Origin: Ustilago trichophora | Taxonomy: Eukaryota > Basidiomycota > Ustilaginomycetes > Ustilaginales > Ustilaginaceae | DNA: 64,000 nucleotides | NCBI GenBank assembly: GCA_900323505.1 | Contig: OOIN01000006.1 | Coordinates: 124,001 to 188,000 of the forward strand | Direction: 5' to 3' | The notes under the pieces: model-generated | Told to the model about the DNA's origin: nothing | Database searches by the model: none | What the model saw: only the letters and a program-made list of their open reading frames with translations | In this document: positions 47,396 through 58,565 of the stretch, piece by piece | How the letters are laid out: each line of letters starts with the position of its first letter | Numbering within the stretch: position 1 is the stretch's first letter | Position numbers and translations under genes: made by a program

Positions 47396-50309
47396 GCCTT
47401 GTAAGAAGGAACCTGGAGGTATAGGGGGAGAGGTTTGTCTAACGTTCTACTGTACGCAAGGGTCAAATTTTGATTCAAAGAGAGTGTATAAGGAAAAGCA
47501 AGCAGAGAGTGTAGTCGGACTCGACTGTGAATTCGTATGCACCGAGACAGGGAAGGGGAAAGAGGGGGGGGAGAAGATATGGAAAGGGAGGGAGAGAGTG
47601 GTCACGATTGGGATGAGGAAACGAAACAAGACCAGGTGATGGTCTTTGAGAAGTGGCATCTTATAAGCATTTCGATTCTGCCCCAAAATGAAGGGAGCTT
47701 CAACGACAAGTTGCCACTACTTCAGCCAAGCAATGCATCTGAGAGCAGGAGCGATAGCGGCTAGGGCGATAGAAGAGGCGAGCGCTGAGGCCGCCTTGCA
47801 TGCATCGATTGATGACTAGTGCAGAAGAAGAGCCAAGACGCCTTCCACTAACCTCACTCCGTTGCCGTAACCGTCCAGCGGCGAATCTGTCAGCTTGGGC
47901 CTCTGATGACTTTCCATATCCAGCTATGGAAGACGGTGGGGAAGGAACTCGCGCAGAAGCCACGAGGCGTGGGCTTGGGAAGGAACGAGGTGTTCCGAGC
48001 CAAGCGAGGGTTCGATAGAAGAAGCAGCGGAGCTGGACCTTAGCACGTCAGCCAGTTGTCACGCCAAGATGACAGGGTGAGAAGAACAAGAATCAATCAA
48101 CCGCCAGCTTATTTCGAGACAAATTGTGTCAGAGGATCGACGCGCATGCGAGACCAACACCTCTTTTCTTAGTTGTCTCACCAGTCTCTGTTTTTTTTTT
48201 TCGATTTGGTTCAAGTTTGTACAGCTGTCAGGAGCGAGTGTCTCACCAAGAAGCCCATCTCACGACTGTACTTTAGTTTGTACTGCACTGTAGCTGCATT
48301 ATCAGGATTCTTTGTCTATCCATCCTGTGGAGAAAAAGCAGAGCGAGCGAATCAAAAGAAAATGCAAAAATCGCGCGCAATTCGCCCGTTTGACGGATCA
48401 TGGCCAGCAGATTAGCGCGCGCAGAGAGAAAGAGGCAAGAAGATTAAGGTTGAGAAGAAAGAAAGGGATGGGGGGAGTTTTTCTTTATCAGGCAGTCTTG
48501 CGATTGGTTCTTGGGGTTCGTGGGAAGATTTGTCGTTGATACCCGGATGTAAAAGCGATGCTGTGCGGTATAGTTGTTGCCACTCAGCTGACCTCGGTCA
48601 CAACGCATCGCATCAGCGTCATCCGTCCCGTTTCTTTTCTTCTATTTTTCTTGGCCTCGGAGGAAGCTCCATGCTTTTCATTCCGGCTCCGTTGTCGACT
48701 CCATCACGAGCATGTTCACACAAAAAAAAAACCCGCATCACGTCGTACTACATACACCTCGATTCGTAAGAAGAACGTATCAAGGGATCAAAGATGAACA
48801 AGGTCGATTGCAGGGGTCTCGGGCCTGGACCAGCTAATTATTCCAGTAGCAGAATACCACTTTCATCTCGGACTCACGCCTCATTCTCTTGCTCTTGCTT
48901 CTGTTGTATATTTGAGTTTTCTGCAACGCTGGCAGATGTTCGCTAAAGAAGGATTTCCAAGCTCAAAAAGGGAATGCTGCTAGCTGTCGATCCGCCATAC
49001 GGTAAATGCCTGGCGAGCAGTCGGTTATTCATCCTAAAAAAGAGCGCATTACTGTACAGTATACCATCTTGACCATCATGCAAGCTGTCGGAAGCAGATC
49101 AACCGACGGAGCCGCGCCCCGAGTCCAGTACGATTAAACCAAAAACGAGCTCGCTTATGCGACCGAACAAATTGACCGACTTGATGTTCGCAATGACTCC
49201 GACGGTGCTTCTTAACTGACTCTTCATTTGCTGTCTCATAGGTGATTGTGGGGGGTGCCAGCTAAAAAAGGGCAAGTTGGGAGAGAGAGGGGGAGGTTCG
49301 AGATGTTCAACTACTGTACTACTGTATTGTAGCATCTTATCCGACCTGCACCTCTTGCAGTAGCTCGTCTTGACAGGCCAGCGCACACACCTCCAATTCA
49401 GACCGCACTTTGACAGTCGTTGAGTTGACAAGCTTTCCAACAGTGCACATTTTGACGCGCTGTAAATTTTTTTAATTTTATTTTTTCTATTTTTTATTTT
49501 TCGCCTTATCTCGCGGTGCTGTTACGGTGCTTTGTGTAACCCACCTCGGGCAATGGAAATATTTAACGCCCTTTGAGAAGCTCGGATGGGATCATGCCGA
49601 AGTCTTTATTGATAGGGTTGCTTTGGGTTGCTCGCATTCTTCTCCGCAAATCCTCTCTCTCAAAGTCGTCACTACAGTCACACACACTGTGCTGGCACCC
49701 TTTTGCTTTACACTCTTACCGCTACAACCATGACTACAGTACAGTACAGTACAGTATGTGTTCTCGCTTTTTCTCCGCGCCAACCTTGCTCTTACCGAAG
49801 CCGCACTGTCTTCTTGGCAGACCATTCTTCTTTTCTTGCATCGATTGTACCTCTACATCTCTCTGCACTGTGCGCTGGCGTTGATGATTATCTCTGATGA
49901 ACGTCGACTTCGGCTTTGTGGCTTCGGTGCACCGAGCGTTCTCATTGGTCGATGCGGTTGACGTCCGTTCGCATGAGCAAGATCCGCATTGCCGTTGGAA
50001 TAGTGATATGGTGGCGTGACCATCGAGCACAATTGGACGTTTTCCATCAAAGCCTAAAGACCCTGCGCCTTTTTTTTCGTGTCGTGTCGTGGGGCTTCAA
50101 ATCGGTCCTGTGATCGTCCCGATTTCAGTCATTTATTCGAGATTAAGTCTGCCTCAATTACTTGATTTCTCAAAACTCCAGTCTGACGCTTCAACCTACT
50201 CGACCTTCGGACAATCTACTGGCAAAGAACACCTTTTCAGACTTTGTCAAGACACAAGCAAGCTCGATAAGATATCTGGTCTAGAACCGATAAGAGCGTT
50301 TTCTCGAAA
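47396..50309. other. Gene-poor intergenic stretch
   Basis: About 2.9 kb without a supportable gene. The left part is the subtilase promoter; ORFs elsewhere have no features. It holds the perfect palindrome TACTGTACAGTA (49050-49061), an A/T-rich patch (about 49466-49502) and four tandem ACAGT units (49736-49755). Confidence 0.6.
49736..49755. repeat. Tandem (ACAGT)4
   Basis: Four perfect ACAGT units, preceded by CT and followed by ATG. The unit is the half-site of the TACTGTACAGTA palindrome found nearby. Confidence 0.8.
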
Positions 50310-51320
50310 TTACTGTGGCATAGGAACGGAAAGATCTGCCTCGATCTGGTGCAACAATGCATCCATCTTGTCGGCAGGAACCAGTGCAATTCTGCCGAAC
50401 AAGGGAGCCTCAAAGCTGTCCGAGGCATCTGGCGGTGGAGGGAAGCGATAAGTCAACGAGTGACTTGCCAGCTTTGAGATGGCGATATCCTCAGGGTGAA
50501 ACAGTCCCAACTCTTCATCCGATCCGGCACCGCTGAGCGCCATACCGTCGGAAATGGCTCGGGTCTTGGGAGCGTTCTTGTTGGCACCTGCCTTCTTGGC
50601 CTCTCTACGAGCCAGCTTGGCCTTCCTCTTTCGGGCACCTGCCAGACCAGAGGGCTCATCGTCATCGTCCTCGTCCATGGCTTCGTCGTCTGAGAATGCA
50701 TCTGCTGAGAAGACGCGCGAGAAGAAGAGGAAATGCGATGGAGCTGAAGAAGACGATGTGGCAGCCAGAGAGGCACGAATCTCGTCGAGAAGCATCTTGT
50801 AGAGAGGCGGCGCCACTTGAACGGGCATGTTGACCATGCGTTCGTGCAGCACTGCGATAATGGGGGCGTTTGTAGACGTGCTCGAAGCGGCGCTCTTGAT
50901 CGTATCGTGAGCAGCCTTGGTCGAGGGTTTGGATGAAACTTCGAGCAGATATTTCGTCAAACTATTGGCCGCTTCCGAACCCTCCTTCTTCTCACTCGAC
51001 AACTCGATGGCTGAAACGAATGCGTAGGGATCCTGATCTTCGTCATCTACGATCTTGATCGTCGTGCCGACACCTTGCGAGGTCGAAGTTTTGACGACAT
51101 GGTCTGCCAGGGCGGAAAGATCGAGCTTGGTGTTGTGCGTGTAGAAGAGCTGCTGCAAGAGACGCTTCAGTGCCTGGAAGTCGATCTCTTCCGGTGCGCG
51201 AAAGTCAAAGTCGACATTGATAAAGTCGGGCTCTTCGGATCCGTCGCTATCGTAGTCGGATCCGTCGGCGCGGGGCTCGTCGTTCTCTGCTTTACGTTTT
51301 GTGTCGATTGGCATCTTCAT
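50310..51320 (-). CDS. BCP1: BCP1, BCCIP family nuclear export/ribosomal chaperone
   Basis: Homologue of yeast Bcp1 and human BCCIP. In yeast Bcp1 acts in nuclear export and as chaperone of ribosomal protein uL14. Single exon, 336 aa from the ATG at 51320. The acidic start GSEEPDFINVDFDFRAPEE is followed by DFQALKRLLQQLF, the family signature. Other family blocks are QGVGTTIKI, DPYAFVSAIEL, LHERMVNMP and PPLYKMLLDEI, then a charged DDEAMDEDDDDEPSG insert and RKRKAKLARREAKKA, and the C-terminal LFHPEDIAISKLASHSLTYRFP. A second ATG (51314) is equally plausible as start. The frame remains open further upstream, but those residues are not family-like. It is divergent from the disordered-protein gene at 52178, and the shared promoter carries a CACAAAATGGCT motif also seen between RPS14 and RPL38. 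Confidence 0.93.
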   Translation of the reverse strand: MKMPIDTKRKAENDEPRADGSDYDSDGSEEPDFINVDFDFRAPEEIDFQALKRLLQQLFYTHNTKLDLSALADHVVKTSTSQGVGTTIKIVDDEDQDPYAFVSAIELSSEKKEGSEAANSLTKYLLEVSSKPSTKAAHDTIKSAASSTSTNAPIIAVLHERMVNMPVQVAPPLYKMLLDEIRASLAATSSSSAPSHFLFFSRVFSADAFSDDEAMDEDDDDEPSGLAGARKRKAKLARREAKKAGANKNAPKTRAISDGMALSGAGSDEELGLFHPEDIAISKLASHSLTYRFPPPPDASDSFEAPLFGRIALVPADKMDALLHQIEADLSVPMPQ

Positions 51321-52177
51321 GTGAGTGTGAGTAGCTGGTGTTGTGTTGGCGGAAAGGAAGAAGATCGCCTCTGCATGATGCACAACAAGGTTCAACCGCA
51401 AAAAAATCTAAAAGAGTTTGAATTTCGGAAGTCGGACGAAGTTGTATGTGGAGCTTGATTAGAGGAAATTTTCCCGGCCGACACTGGAATAGCTTTGCGT
51501 GCGATACTGCTAATCTCACAATGGGGAAAGATGACACCCGCTTGTTGAGCATCGATTCACTGACAGTAGGATAAGATCCTTTTCCTCCTCAGAGCTACAG
51601 TAGGCTGGGTGTAGAGCGTTGCAACACGTCCAACAGCATAGTGCGATCAAGCATGCAACACATCGGAACCGTGCACTGTGACGTTGACTTGTGTCTGCCA
51701 AAATAAGAAACGCGTTTTCGAAGGCACCACAAAGCGGCTCAACGCTCCCGAACCCTTAAAATCTCACAAAATGGCTATTTGGACTCAGCAGCGCACTGTC
51801 CGCACACCTTGCGCACACACACACACACACATCACCCGACCACAGTGGAATTCATCTCGACGCACGCACACTTACTCGACTCCACAACCAAAGCTATCAC
51901 TCGTCGCATCACCTTCATCACACCAAACTAACATCAACTTCTCGTCAATATCCGATATCACTCTGCTCAGCTTCTTCATCGTCGCACTTTTTTTCGTATC
52001 CGTTCCATCGACAGGCCGAACACGAGGCTTAGGATCAAAGTTGGCTCGTGCAGCCGCACCTTATTCCTCTTTCTGCGCGTCCTTGTCTAGAACGATACCT
52101 TGTCGATCCGACTCAATCCGAGGCAACCATCAAAACCTTCCTCTACCATCTACCATTCCGCAGCACTAAAAAGAACC
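51321..52177. promoter_or_regulatory. Divergent promoter region of BCP1 and the gene at 52178
   Basis: About 860 bp. CACAAAATGGCT at 51765-51776 is identical to a 12-mer in the RPS14-RPL38 promoter. A short CA repeat occurs at about 51817-51830, and the plus strand is C/T/A-rich up to the ATG at 52178. No other gene is seen. Confidence 0.45.
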
Positions 52178-53587
52178 ATGTCCAACCAACCAGAACAACT
52201 CCAAGCTAGCACAATGTCTCAAGACGAGTCCATGCGCGATGACTCGTCCGCACGCAAGTACAACAAGACCTCTCACCTCCAAAAGCGCACTCCTGTCGAA
52301 AAGTACCCTGTCGATCCTACAGGCACCTCTTCATCTGCTGCACAATTCGTTCCGCCCTCATCCGATGCTGGGCAACCGTACGACCCTGTCGCCGAATATC
52401 GACGCGGGCGCGCGCTCACAGCGGATAATCTAGAGCGCATCCCCAATGCCGATCAGCTCGCACCTGGTATTCGACTGCCTGGACGTGCGATGGATCCACA
52501 TCATGGAGGAGCGGATACCGACATGCAGACTTCGTCCGACGCCGATGAGGGAGCGCAGAGTCTCGAAACTGGTCATACTAGCGTTGGAGCTTTTGGCGAA
52601 GGTGGGGCGCCCGTGCCTGGTGTACCTCCCGAGCTGGATCCGCGTACGCCAGCTTTTCGTCCCCACAGCCCGGGAGAGGCATCTGTATTTTCCGTGGCAG
52701 TTCAACCTCCCGCCTCACCCAAAGCAAGCATTCTCGAACCTTCTGAACCTGCAAGTCCCTTTGTAGAGACTACACCCTCCCGCAGTGGCACCGGCGATCG
52801 CTACGGTATCCCGGCAAGCAGTGCTTCTGCTACAGCTGGTTCTTCGTCGTACTCTGCTTCCGCACGTGGATCTTCCCCACCTCTGTCTGCCGGATACGCG
52901 CCATCGGAAGCGTTCAACGCAGCCATGCGCTTAGGTCCTGGACCCAGCATGCTCAGCCGCAACGTGGCGAGCGTTGCTCCTTCCGAAGCTGGCTCCGTCT
53001 CCTCCACCGGCACCGGCGGCGGTGGTCCCGGAAGCACGGGAACCGCCGATGACCAAGAAGTCGCCCTTCGCGCGGCGTACATCGAACGCCAGCGAATGCG
53101 CGAACGCGAACTCATGGGCGGTGAAGCCGGTGTAGGCGGCACCACCATCCCCACCTTCAATCTCCCCGGTGCACGCGGTGGTCCCACCCCTCTCGCCTTC
53201 GCTCCCGGCCTTTCCGCCCGTCTCGGAAGCACCGGCAACACCAGCATGGCCTTCGACAACGTCAGTCGGGCAGGCAGCACAGCCGCCACCACAGGTACCA
53301 GCACTCCACCTCTTAGTCCAACCGGCAGCGAAATCCCCGACGCCGTGGCTTCCCCTTCGAGACGTGGCAGCGTCGACAGCACCGAAACGCTGGGTAGTAT
53401 GAGGGCTCCACCCAGCGTGCAAGGTTTCGAAGTCGCGAGTGGCATCGAAAGTAGGAGGATGAGTAGGGGTGGTAGTTCGGCTGGATTTGGCGCCGACGAT
53501 GTGTATGCGAGGAGAGGAAGTGAAGGCGGATTAATGACGAGTGCTATGGATGAAGACGAGGTGAGGCCGGAGTCTGAAGCGCTATGA
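52178..53587 (+). CDS. Uncharacterised disordered protein
   Basis: Single exon, 469 aa from the first ATG in frame. Function not recognised. The N-terminal part has a repeated-looking polar composition with KRTPVEKYPVDPTG (about 37-50) and PYDPVAEYRRGRALTADNLE (about 70-90), the only stretch that looks like a conserved linear motif. The rest is Ser/Gly/Pro-rich. The last 90 residues hold three basophilic phosphorylation sites (RRGS, RRMS, RRGS). No signal peptide, membrane helix or known domain is present. Long open frame and codon use support it as a real gene; it may be a phosphorylated scaffold or regulator, but there is no direct evidence. Confidence 0.72.
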   Translation: MSNQPEQLQASTMSQDESMRDDSSARKYNKTSHLQKRTPVEKYPVDPTGTSSSAAQFVPPSSDAGQPYDPVAEYRRGRALTADNLERIPNADQLAPGIRLPGRAMDPHHGGADTDMQTSSDADEGAQSLETGHTSVGAFGEGGAPVPGVPPELDPRTPAFRPHSPGEASVFSVAVQPPASPKASILEPSEPASPFVETTPSRSGTGDRYGIPASSASATAGSSSYSASARGSSPPLSAGYAPSEAFNAAMRLGPGPSMLSRNVASVAPSEAGSVSSTGTGGGGPGSTGTADDQEVALRAAYIERQRMRERELMGGEAGVGGTTIPTFNLPGARGGPTPLAFAPGLSARLGSTGNTSMAFDNVSRAGSTAATTGTSTPPLSPTGSEIPDAVASPSRRGSVDSTETLGSMRAPPSVQGFEVASGIESRRMSRGGSSAGFGADDVYARRGSEGGLMTSAMDEDEVRPESEAL

Positions 53588-53734
53588 ACGGGTAGATTCA
53601 AGTCGAGCTGGTCTCAAGGGAGTTTTTTTACCATTACATCAGAAGCAGTCTTCTCAACCCTACAAGATATCCAAACCTTGAAACCATTTCCAATTCTGGT
53701 TTGTGCTGTTCTGCATTCCTGACACGTTGTGAGC

Positions 53735-54660
53735 TTAATTTTTGGCGACAGTTGAGGGACTGCTGAGCTGAATTGCCTGTTGTTCGGTCAACTTGGATGT
53801 TTGCTTTGGACGTGTAGACTGTGACAATAACGACAGTCCGATATTCCACAGAATCCCCACTGTTGAGACGAACGGCACTCGATATCTGATCGTACCACAA
53901 AAAGAAAGTGTCAGAAAATCGATACTGCATCACTGGTCTTTAGAGCTCAGAGCGAGAGGGGGGAGATTGGGGGTGGGCAACTCACTTCAGAGGCATATAT
54001 CGGAAGTTTACCAGCTGTACGAGAGGCCACAGTTGCCAATTTGCCAAGAGGGCAGGAATGTACATTTCGCCAAACTTGGCTTGGACTCCTTCGAGACTTC
54101 CACGCTCCATGTAGCCCATACTTGCTGTGAATAGGGCCAGACCGATGGGTGCACTGTTGAGGAAAGACAATGTGTTAGCTATAGAACGTACTAACTTAAA
54201 GTTGGTACGGTGTGGGGAGAACTTACAAAACCAGCTGATCCATCGCAACTCTACTACCTAGTGCTCTGAGGCTCACTTTTCCGAGGCTTGCTGCTGCGGT
54301 GGCGGGGGCAGCAGATGCAGAGCGTAAGGGGAATCGGAACTCCAAAAACCTATTCCACTCTGCGAGGAGGGGTGCCATTCCAACGTTGAATGCGAGGAAT
54401 CTGCCGGATCTCGACCAATCCCATGACGAATCTTGCGACGTTTTTACGTGGGTATCTTTATCGAGTGAAGGTGTTGGGGATTGTTGTGAAGACCATTCTG
54501 CTTCTTGCTGTTGCGTTTGGGCTGCACTGATGCGTTCGAGGGATTGGGCTGCTCCGTCGGCAACGACACCTAGGATGCCGTTGGTTACGGCGAGTGTGAG
54601 CCAGGGTCGTCGATCAAAGTTGCGCGTGTAGAAGGCGCTGAATGCCTGACGGTAGGTCAT
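53735..54660 (-). CDS. SYM1: SYM1/Mpv17 family inner-mitochondrial membrane protein
   Basis: Mpv17/PMP22 family integral membrane protein, related to yeast Sym1 of the inner mitochondrial membrane. Minus-strand exons are 54660..54227, 54153..53986 and 53885..53735 (250 aa). Donors are GTAAGT (54226) and GTGAGT (53985); acceptors are ACAG (ends 54154) and TCAG (ends 53886). Splicing reconstructs RVAMDQLVFAPIGLALF and then FRYMPLKYRVPFVSTVGILW, the family signature that crosses both introns. About four membrane helices are expected. Compared with yeast Sym1 there is a Gln/Ser-rich insert (about residues 48-75) after the first helix. The 3' end is 147 bp from the convergent gene at 52178. It is divergent from the EVE-domain gene, with 400 bp between starts. 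Confidence 0.93.
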
Positions 54661-55060
54661 TGTTGCGCTTCAGCTCTCAGTGAAGGTAGCGTTGGCTGTG
54701 ATGGTGATGGTGGGGTCAGGGCAAGAAATGGTGAAAGCGGAGAATAATTAAGCTCTTAGAGTGGAGGCATGACTGATCTTTACGACCTCGGCTTTTGCCA
54801 TCTTCTTCGACGCGCTGAGGCCAACACTCTTGCTCTCTTTCTCTCTGTGTCACCTCAAACCCGCTCAGCCTCACATCATTGTCGCTGATTCGTACATTCA
54901 CACACAGAGTCACACAAGCAATCTCAGCCTCTGCTCCACACTGTAGCTCTTCCACCGTCCAATCTCAACCAACGTGTTGCTCTTGCGTTTGTACCACGTG
55001 GTCCGACCACCGACCACGAGCTTCTTCTTCTGCCACTTCAAAGCACACTTCTCCATAGCC
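54661..55060. other. Divergent promoter region of SYM1 and the EVE-domain gene
   Basis: 400 bp between opposite start codons; C/T-rich on the plus strand, with a CACGTG-containing ACCACGTGGTC palindrome at about 54995-55005 that could be an E-box. Otherwise nothing stands out. Confidence 0.5.
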
Positions 55061-55933
55061 ATGCCACCTAAACGCAAGGCCCCCTCTCCAACCTCCAATC
55101 ATGGCACTGTCACATCCTCTCCGTCCGCCGGCAACTGCTGGCTAATGAAAGCAGAACCAGATACCCGCATGGAGCGCGGACACGACGTAGCTTTTTCGAT
55201 TGACCATTTCTCCCGATGCAAAACTACCGCCTGGGACGGTGTTCGCAATCCCGAAGCACGCACCATTATGAAGGAAAAGATGCACTTTGGCGACGAGGTG
55301 CTATTCTACCATTCCAACACCAAGGTTCCAGGAGTGGCGGGTTTGGCAAGGATCTGTTCCAAGCAGAGCTATCCGGATCCTAGTGCGTTTGATGCCAAGC
55401 ATCCGTACTACGATCCGAAGAGCGATCGGGAGGCGCCAAAGTGGTGGTTGGTGGATGTCGAGTTTGTGCGGAAGCTGGAGAGGTTGGTTCCGCTCGGACT
55501 GTTGCAAAAGTTGGGTGGAAAGGGGGACAAGTTGACCAAAGAGGAGAGGGGAGAGGTGGGGTATTTGTCCGAGGACGAGTTGAAGGCGATAGCGGATATG
55601 GCTTTGTTGAATAGAGGTAGGTTGAGTGTTCAACCTGTCACAAAGGTGGCTTATGAGGCGGTGGTCAAGTTGAGCGACAAGGGTGGTTGGGAGGGATGGT
55701 CGGGTAAGTGGAATCCCAAGGCTGCCTCCTTGACTTCCGCTGCGAAGGGATCGAAGAAGACCGTAACTGCTCCATCACCAGGGAAGAAGGAGGAAAGCGA
55801 TGTTGAAGTGCCAACCAAAAAGGCATCCCGAAGCAAACCAGTCCAAGAGACCCAAGCCAAAAAGGCCAAGTACGAACATGAGTCGAACACAGACAGTCTT
55901 CGTCGCTCATCACGGCGTTGCAACCGAGCCTAA
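55061..55933 (+). CDS. EVE-domain protein, thymocyte nuclear protein 1-like
   Basis: Single exon, 290 aa. The EVE domain (PUA-like fold, about residues 25-205) is related to THYN1, thought to read modified cytosines or RNA bases. Seen motifs: [61 protein letters not shown], and [19 protein letters not shown]. The N-terminus ([11 protein letters not shown]) and the Lys/Ser/Ala-rich tail contain basic clusters that may direct nuclear import. Length exceeds the human protein (225 aa) because of the C-terminal tail. The start is the first ATG in frame, preceding the basic cluster; the open frame upstream has only non-ATG starts. Ligand and role in fungi are unknown. Confidence 0.92.
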   Translation: MPPKRKAPSPTSNHGTVTSSPSAGNCWLMKAEPDTRMERGHDVAFSIDHFSRCKTTAWDGVRNPEARTIMKEKMHFGDEVLFYHSNTKVPGVAGLARICSKQSYPDPSAFDAKHPYYDPKSDREAPKWWLVDVEFVRKLERLVPLGLLQKLGGKGDKLTKEERGEVGYLSEDELKAIADMALLNRGRLSVQPVTKVAYEAVVKLSDKGGWEGWSGKWNPKAASLTSAAKGSKKTVTAPSPGKKEESDVEVPTKKASRSKPVQETQAKKAKYEHESNTDSLRRSSRRCNRA

Positions 55934-57203
55934 CACTCCTGCACACAACCTTTCCCCCCCTTTTCTTTAACCACATTCCACTCCATCTACATATCAAACT
56001 TATCAGTCAAGGGCATCCCCACCACACGCATGTGATCATACCAAGTGCAACAATTCCATTCCACAAAGCGTTGCATCTGCACAATAACCCATCATATCGC
56101 AGTCGTACAAAAGAGAAGAGGAGGAAAGAGATGTGCGATCGCCAACGAACCCATTCCTCCACTGTGAAAAAGAAAGATGGGTTGATACGGCACCGCGGAT
56201 ATGCCGTGTCGTTTGTCTTCCCCAATTCTCCGTCTCGGCTTTTAGGCCGAGGGCATCGGAATGAAACCGAACATCTTTGATCAGACCAACAGGGTTGGTC
56301 GCAAAGAGCAGTCTCTGCCGAAGAGGGGTGCATGCATGGATAGGATGGAAGGAAGGCAAAGGGAAAAAAGAGGGTTTGTGGAGCAGGGGATGAGAGAGCG
56401 GAAAAGGGGGAGAGAAGCTGGGTCGGATCACAATGGTCGGGGTGAGAATGGCTCAATATTGGTGATGGTGGAGGCGGTGAAGGAATGCTGGCGGAATGGT
56501 AGGAACCAAGTCGAAACGATACGGTGTTGAGCACAATACGAGGTGGTCTTCACGATGATGAGTTGCAGTGTTGAGAGGCGTGATGGTTAAGAGGCAAGCA
56601 AGATCGCGTGCAAGCTTGACTTTCTCTCTTTCGAGGCCAGACGTTCTTCTTGGCTGCTGCGGAGATTTCTTCCATTCCGAGGCACCCGATCGATAGACGT
56701 CCCATCAAAATCCCCCGATCCGACCTTCCGTCAACATTTCACACCATCCAAACTGCTCACATCACCTCGACAATCACACAGCTCGGACACACAAACAGGA
56801 AGATGTTGATGCTGAGAATGCGCGTTTCATTGCTGTCCCTGAACAATCTTTGATTTTGAGATGTATCAGAGAAACAGAATATAGTTTTGTGCCGCTTCAA
56901 AGAAGCAACATAGGATGAGGTTTTTTGAGCCGCAAGTGCTCTTCAGCCGCACATGACGTGCGACCAAATGTGATGGTGATGATGTAAAAAAAAGAGAGGG
57001 GGGAGTATAGAAAAGTGTGCTGCTGATATATGCATACAAAGCCGCGGGGGAGTATGCCACGCGGCTTGGCTTAGACGACCTTCAACAGGCCGTCAAGCAA
57101 AAAAGTTGGGGGAAGGAATTGAAAAAAAACAAACGAAGGCGAGGCGAGACGTCTGATTGCAGATGTGATGTGATGCATTGCGCAAAAGCAATCCACATGC
57201 AAA
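55934..57203. other. Convergent intergenic region
   Basis: About 1.27 kb between the ends of the EVE-domain gene and RPS14. ORFs here lack features. It presumably contains the 3' UTRs; no RNA gene was recognised. Confidence 0.6.
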
Positions 57204-58565
57204 TCAGAGACGACGACCACGGCGACCACCCTTTCTGCGGGTAGAGTCGGTGGGGACGGGGGTAACGTCCTCAATTCGGCCAATGCGCATACCGGCACGG
57301 GCAAGGGCACGGAGAGCGGCCTGGGCACCAGGGCCGGGGGTCTTGGTGCCGGTACCACCGGTAGCACGGAGCTTGATGTGGAGAGCAGTGATGCCGACCT
57401 CCTTGCATCGGACGGCGCAGTCCTGAGCGGCCAACATGGCAGCGTAAGGGGACGACTCGTCACGGTCAGCCTTGACCTTCATGCCACCTACGAGATGTGA
57501 AGGAAGTAGATGGAAAGGGGTTTTTTGGGTCAGTTATCTGGATGTTGCGGGAGCAAAGCTGTGAAACATCGAAGCGTTCCGACTTCAACCCGAACAAGAA
57601 TTTGTCGTGCATGATCCAAGAGTTGCAGTGCTAGGGCGGGTTGCTTTGTGTTGGGATGATGGCCGCCATATGAGGTCGTCCAATAGATGTAGCACTCCAT
57701 TCGGAGATCGTAGTATCGTAGGAAGGATGCTTTCCAGCATACATTGTGTATCTGTCGTCCCTAGCTATGCCAAGTACCTTCACGGCCCAACGGTGCTACC
57801 CTTGTATAATGCCGACGATAATGCTGTTCGAATTGACATCTAGATGCAATGATGTTGGTGATTCATGTTGAAACTTACCAGTGACGCGGACAACGGTTTC
57901 CTTGCCGGACATATCGGTGACGTGGACGAAGGTGTCGTTGAACGAGGCGAAGATGCTGTTGGCCGAGAGTGCAAGAAGAGTGCGCAATAGTATGAGCATG
58001 CTTGTTCGTGCTTGCGTGATGTGAACGCCTTCAACACGTCGCATAGATCCAGAAGATTGCCAATTGTCTACAACCACCCTGCTAGCTGATCTGATCCCGC
58101 CATGATATCATCGTGTCCATCGAGTTCCTTGAGCTTCTGCGTATCCGTGCAATGTCGCCTTCTTTGTCCAACCATTCGAAGCCGAAGGTCGTGCGACTGT
58201 GACAGCCAGACCTATCTGTGATCTGCGAGGCATCAACGTATTGCTCCAATACACTTGTCACGCGAAAGATTGTCTGTGACTTTGACTGCTGATCCCGTCT
58301 GCATCATCTGTAATCTCTTGTTCAAGATTTGCAACTTCGACTTCCGACAACGCCTATCCGGAGGGGCCTGCTGATGTGATGCTTCCGGTATCCTCTCTGA
58401 CGTCTTCTGCTGCTTTCCGATGATCTGAATGCGACGTGCTGAATGGTCTGTGTCTGTTGTGTTGAATGATACTTACTGAGCAACGCCGAAGACGAGCTCA
58501 CCCTCACCGACGTTGGGGCCGAGGGAAACCTCGTTGTTAGCAGCAGCACGGACCTTGGGAGCCAT
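57204..58565 (-). CDS. RPS14: RPS14, 40S ribosomal protein uS11
   Basis: Core protein of the 40S platform. Minus-strand exons are 58565..58477, 57955..57879 and 57487..57204, giving 149 aa, the usual length. Exon 1 encodes [17 protein letters not shown] and ends at VFGVA; exon 2 encodes [20 protein letters not shown]; exon 3 begins [18 protein letters not shown] and ends with the invariant [14 protein letters not shown]. Donors are GTAAGT (58476, 57878); acceptors are ACAG (ends 57956) and GTAG (ends 57488). The introns, 521 and 391 bp, are far longer than others in this window. No convincing snoRNA boxes were found in them. It is divergent from RPL38, with 769 bp between starts. Confidence 0.97.

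Noticed and set aside
44219..47404. A 1,061-codon open frame on the plus strand across the whole subtilase gene
   Set aside because: It is the mirror of a GC-rich coding sequence with few stop-generating codons on the other strand. It starts with a non-ATG codon in the G tract, has no domain or signal, and the subtilase on the minus strand is unmistakable.
57488..58476. Possible C/D-box snoRNAs in the RPS14 introns
   Set aside because: A GATGATG-like C box occurs on the minus strand near 58307, but no matching CTGA D box with terminal stem was found.
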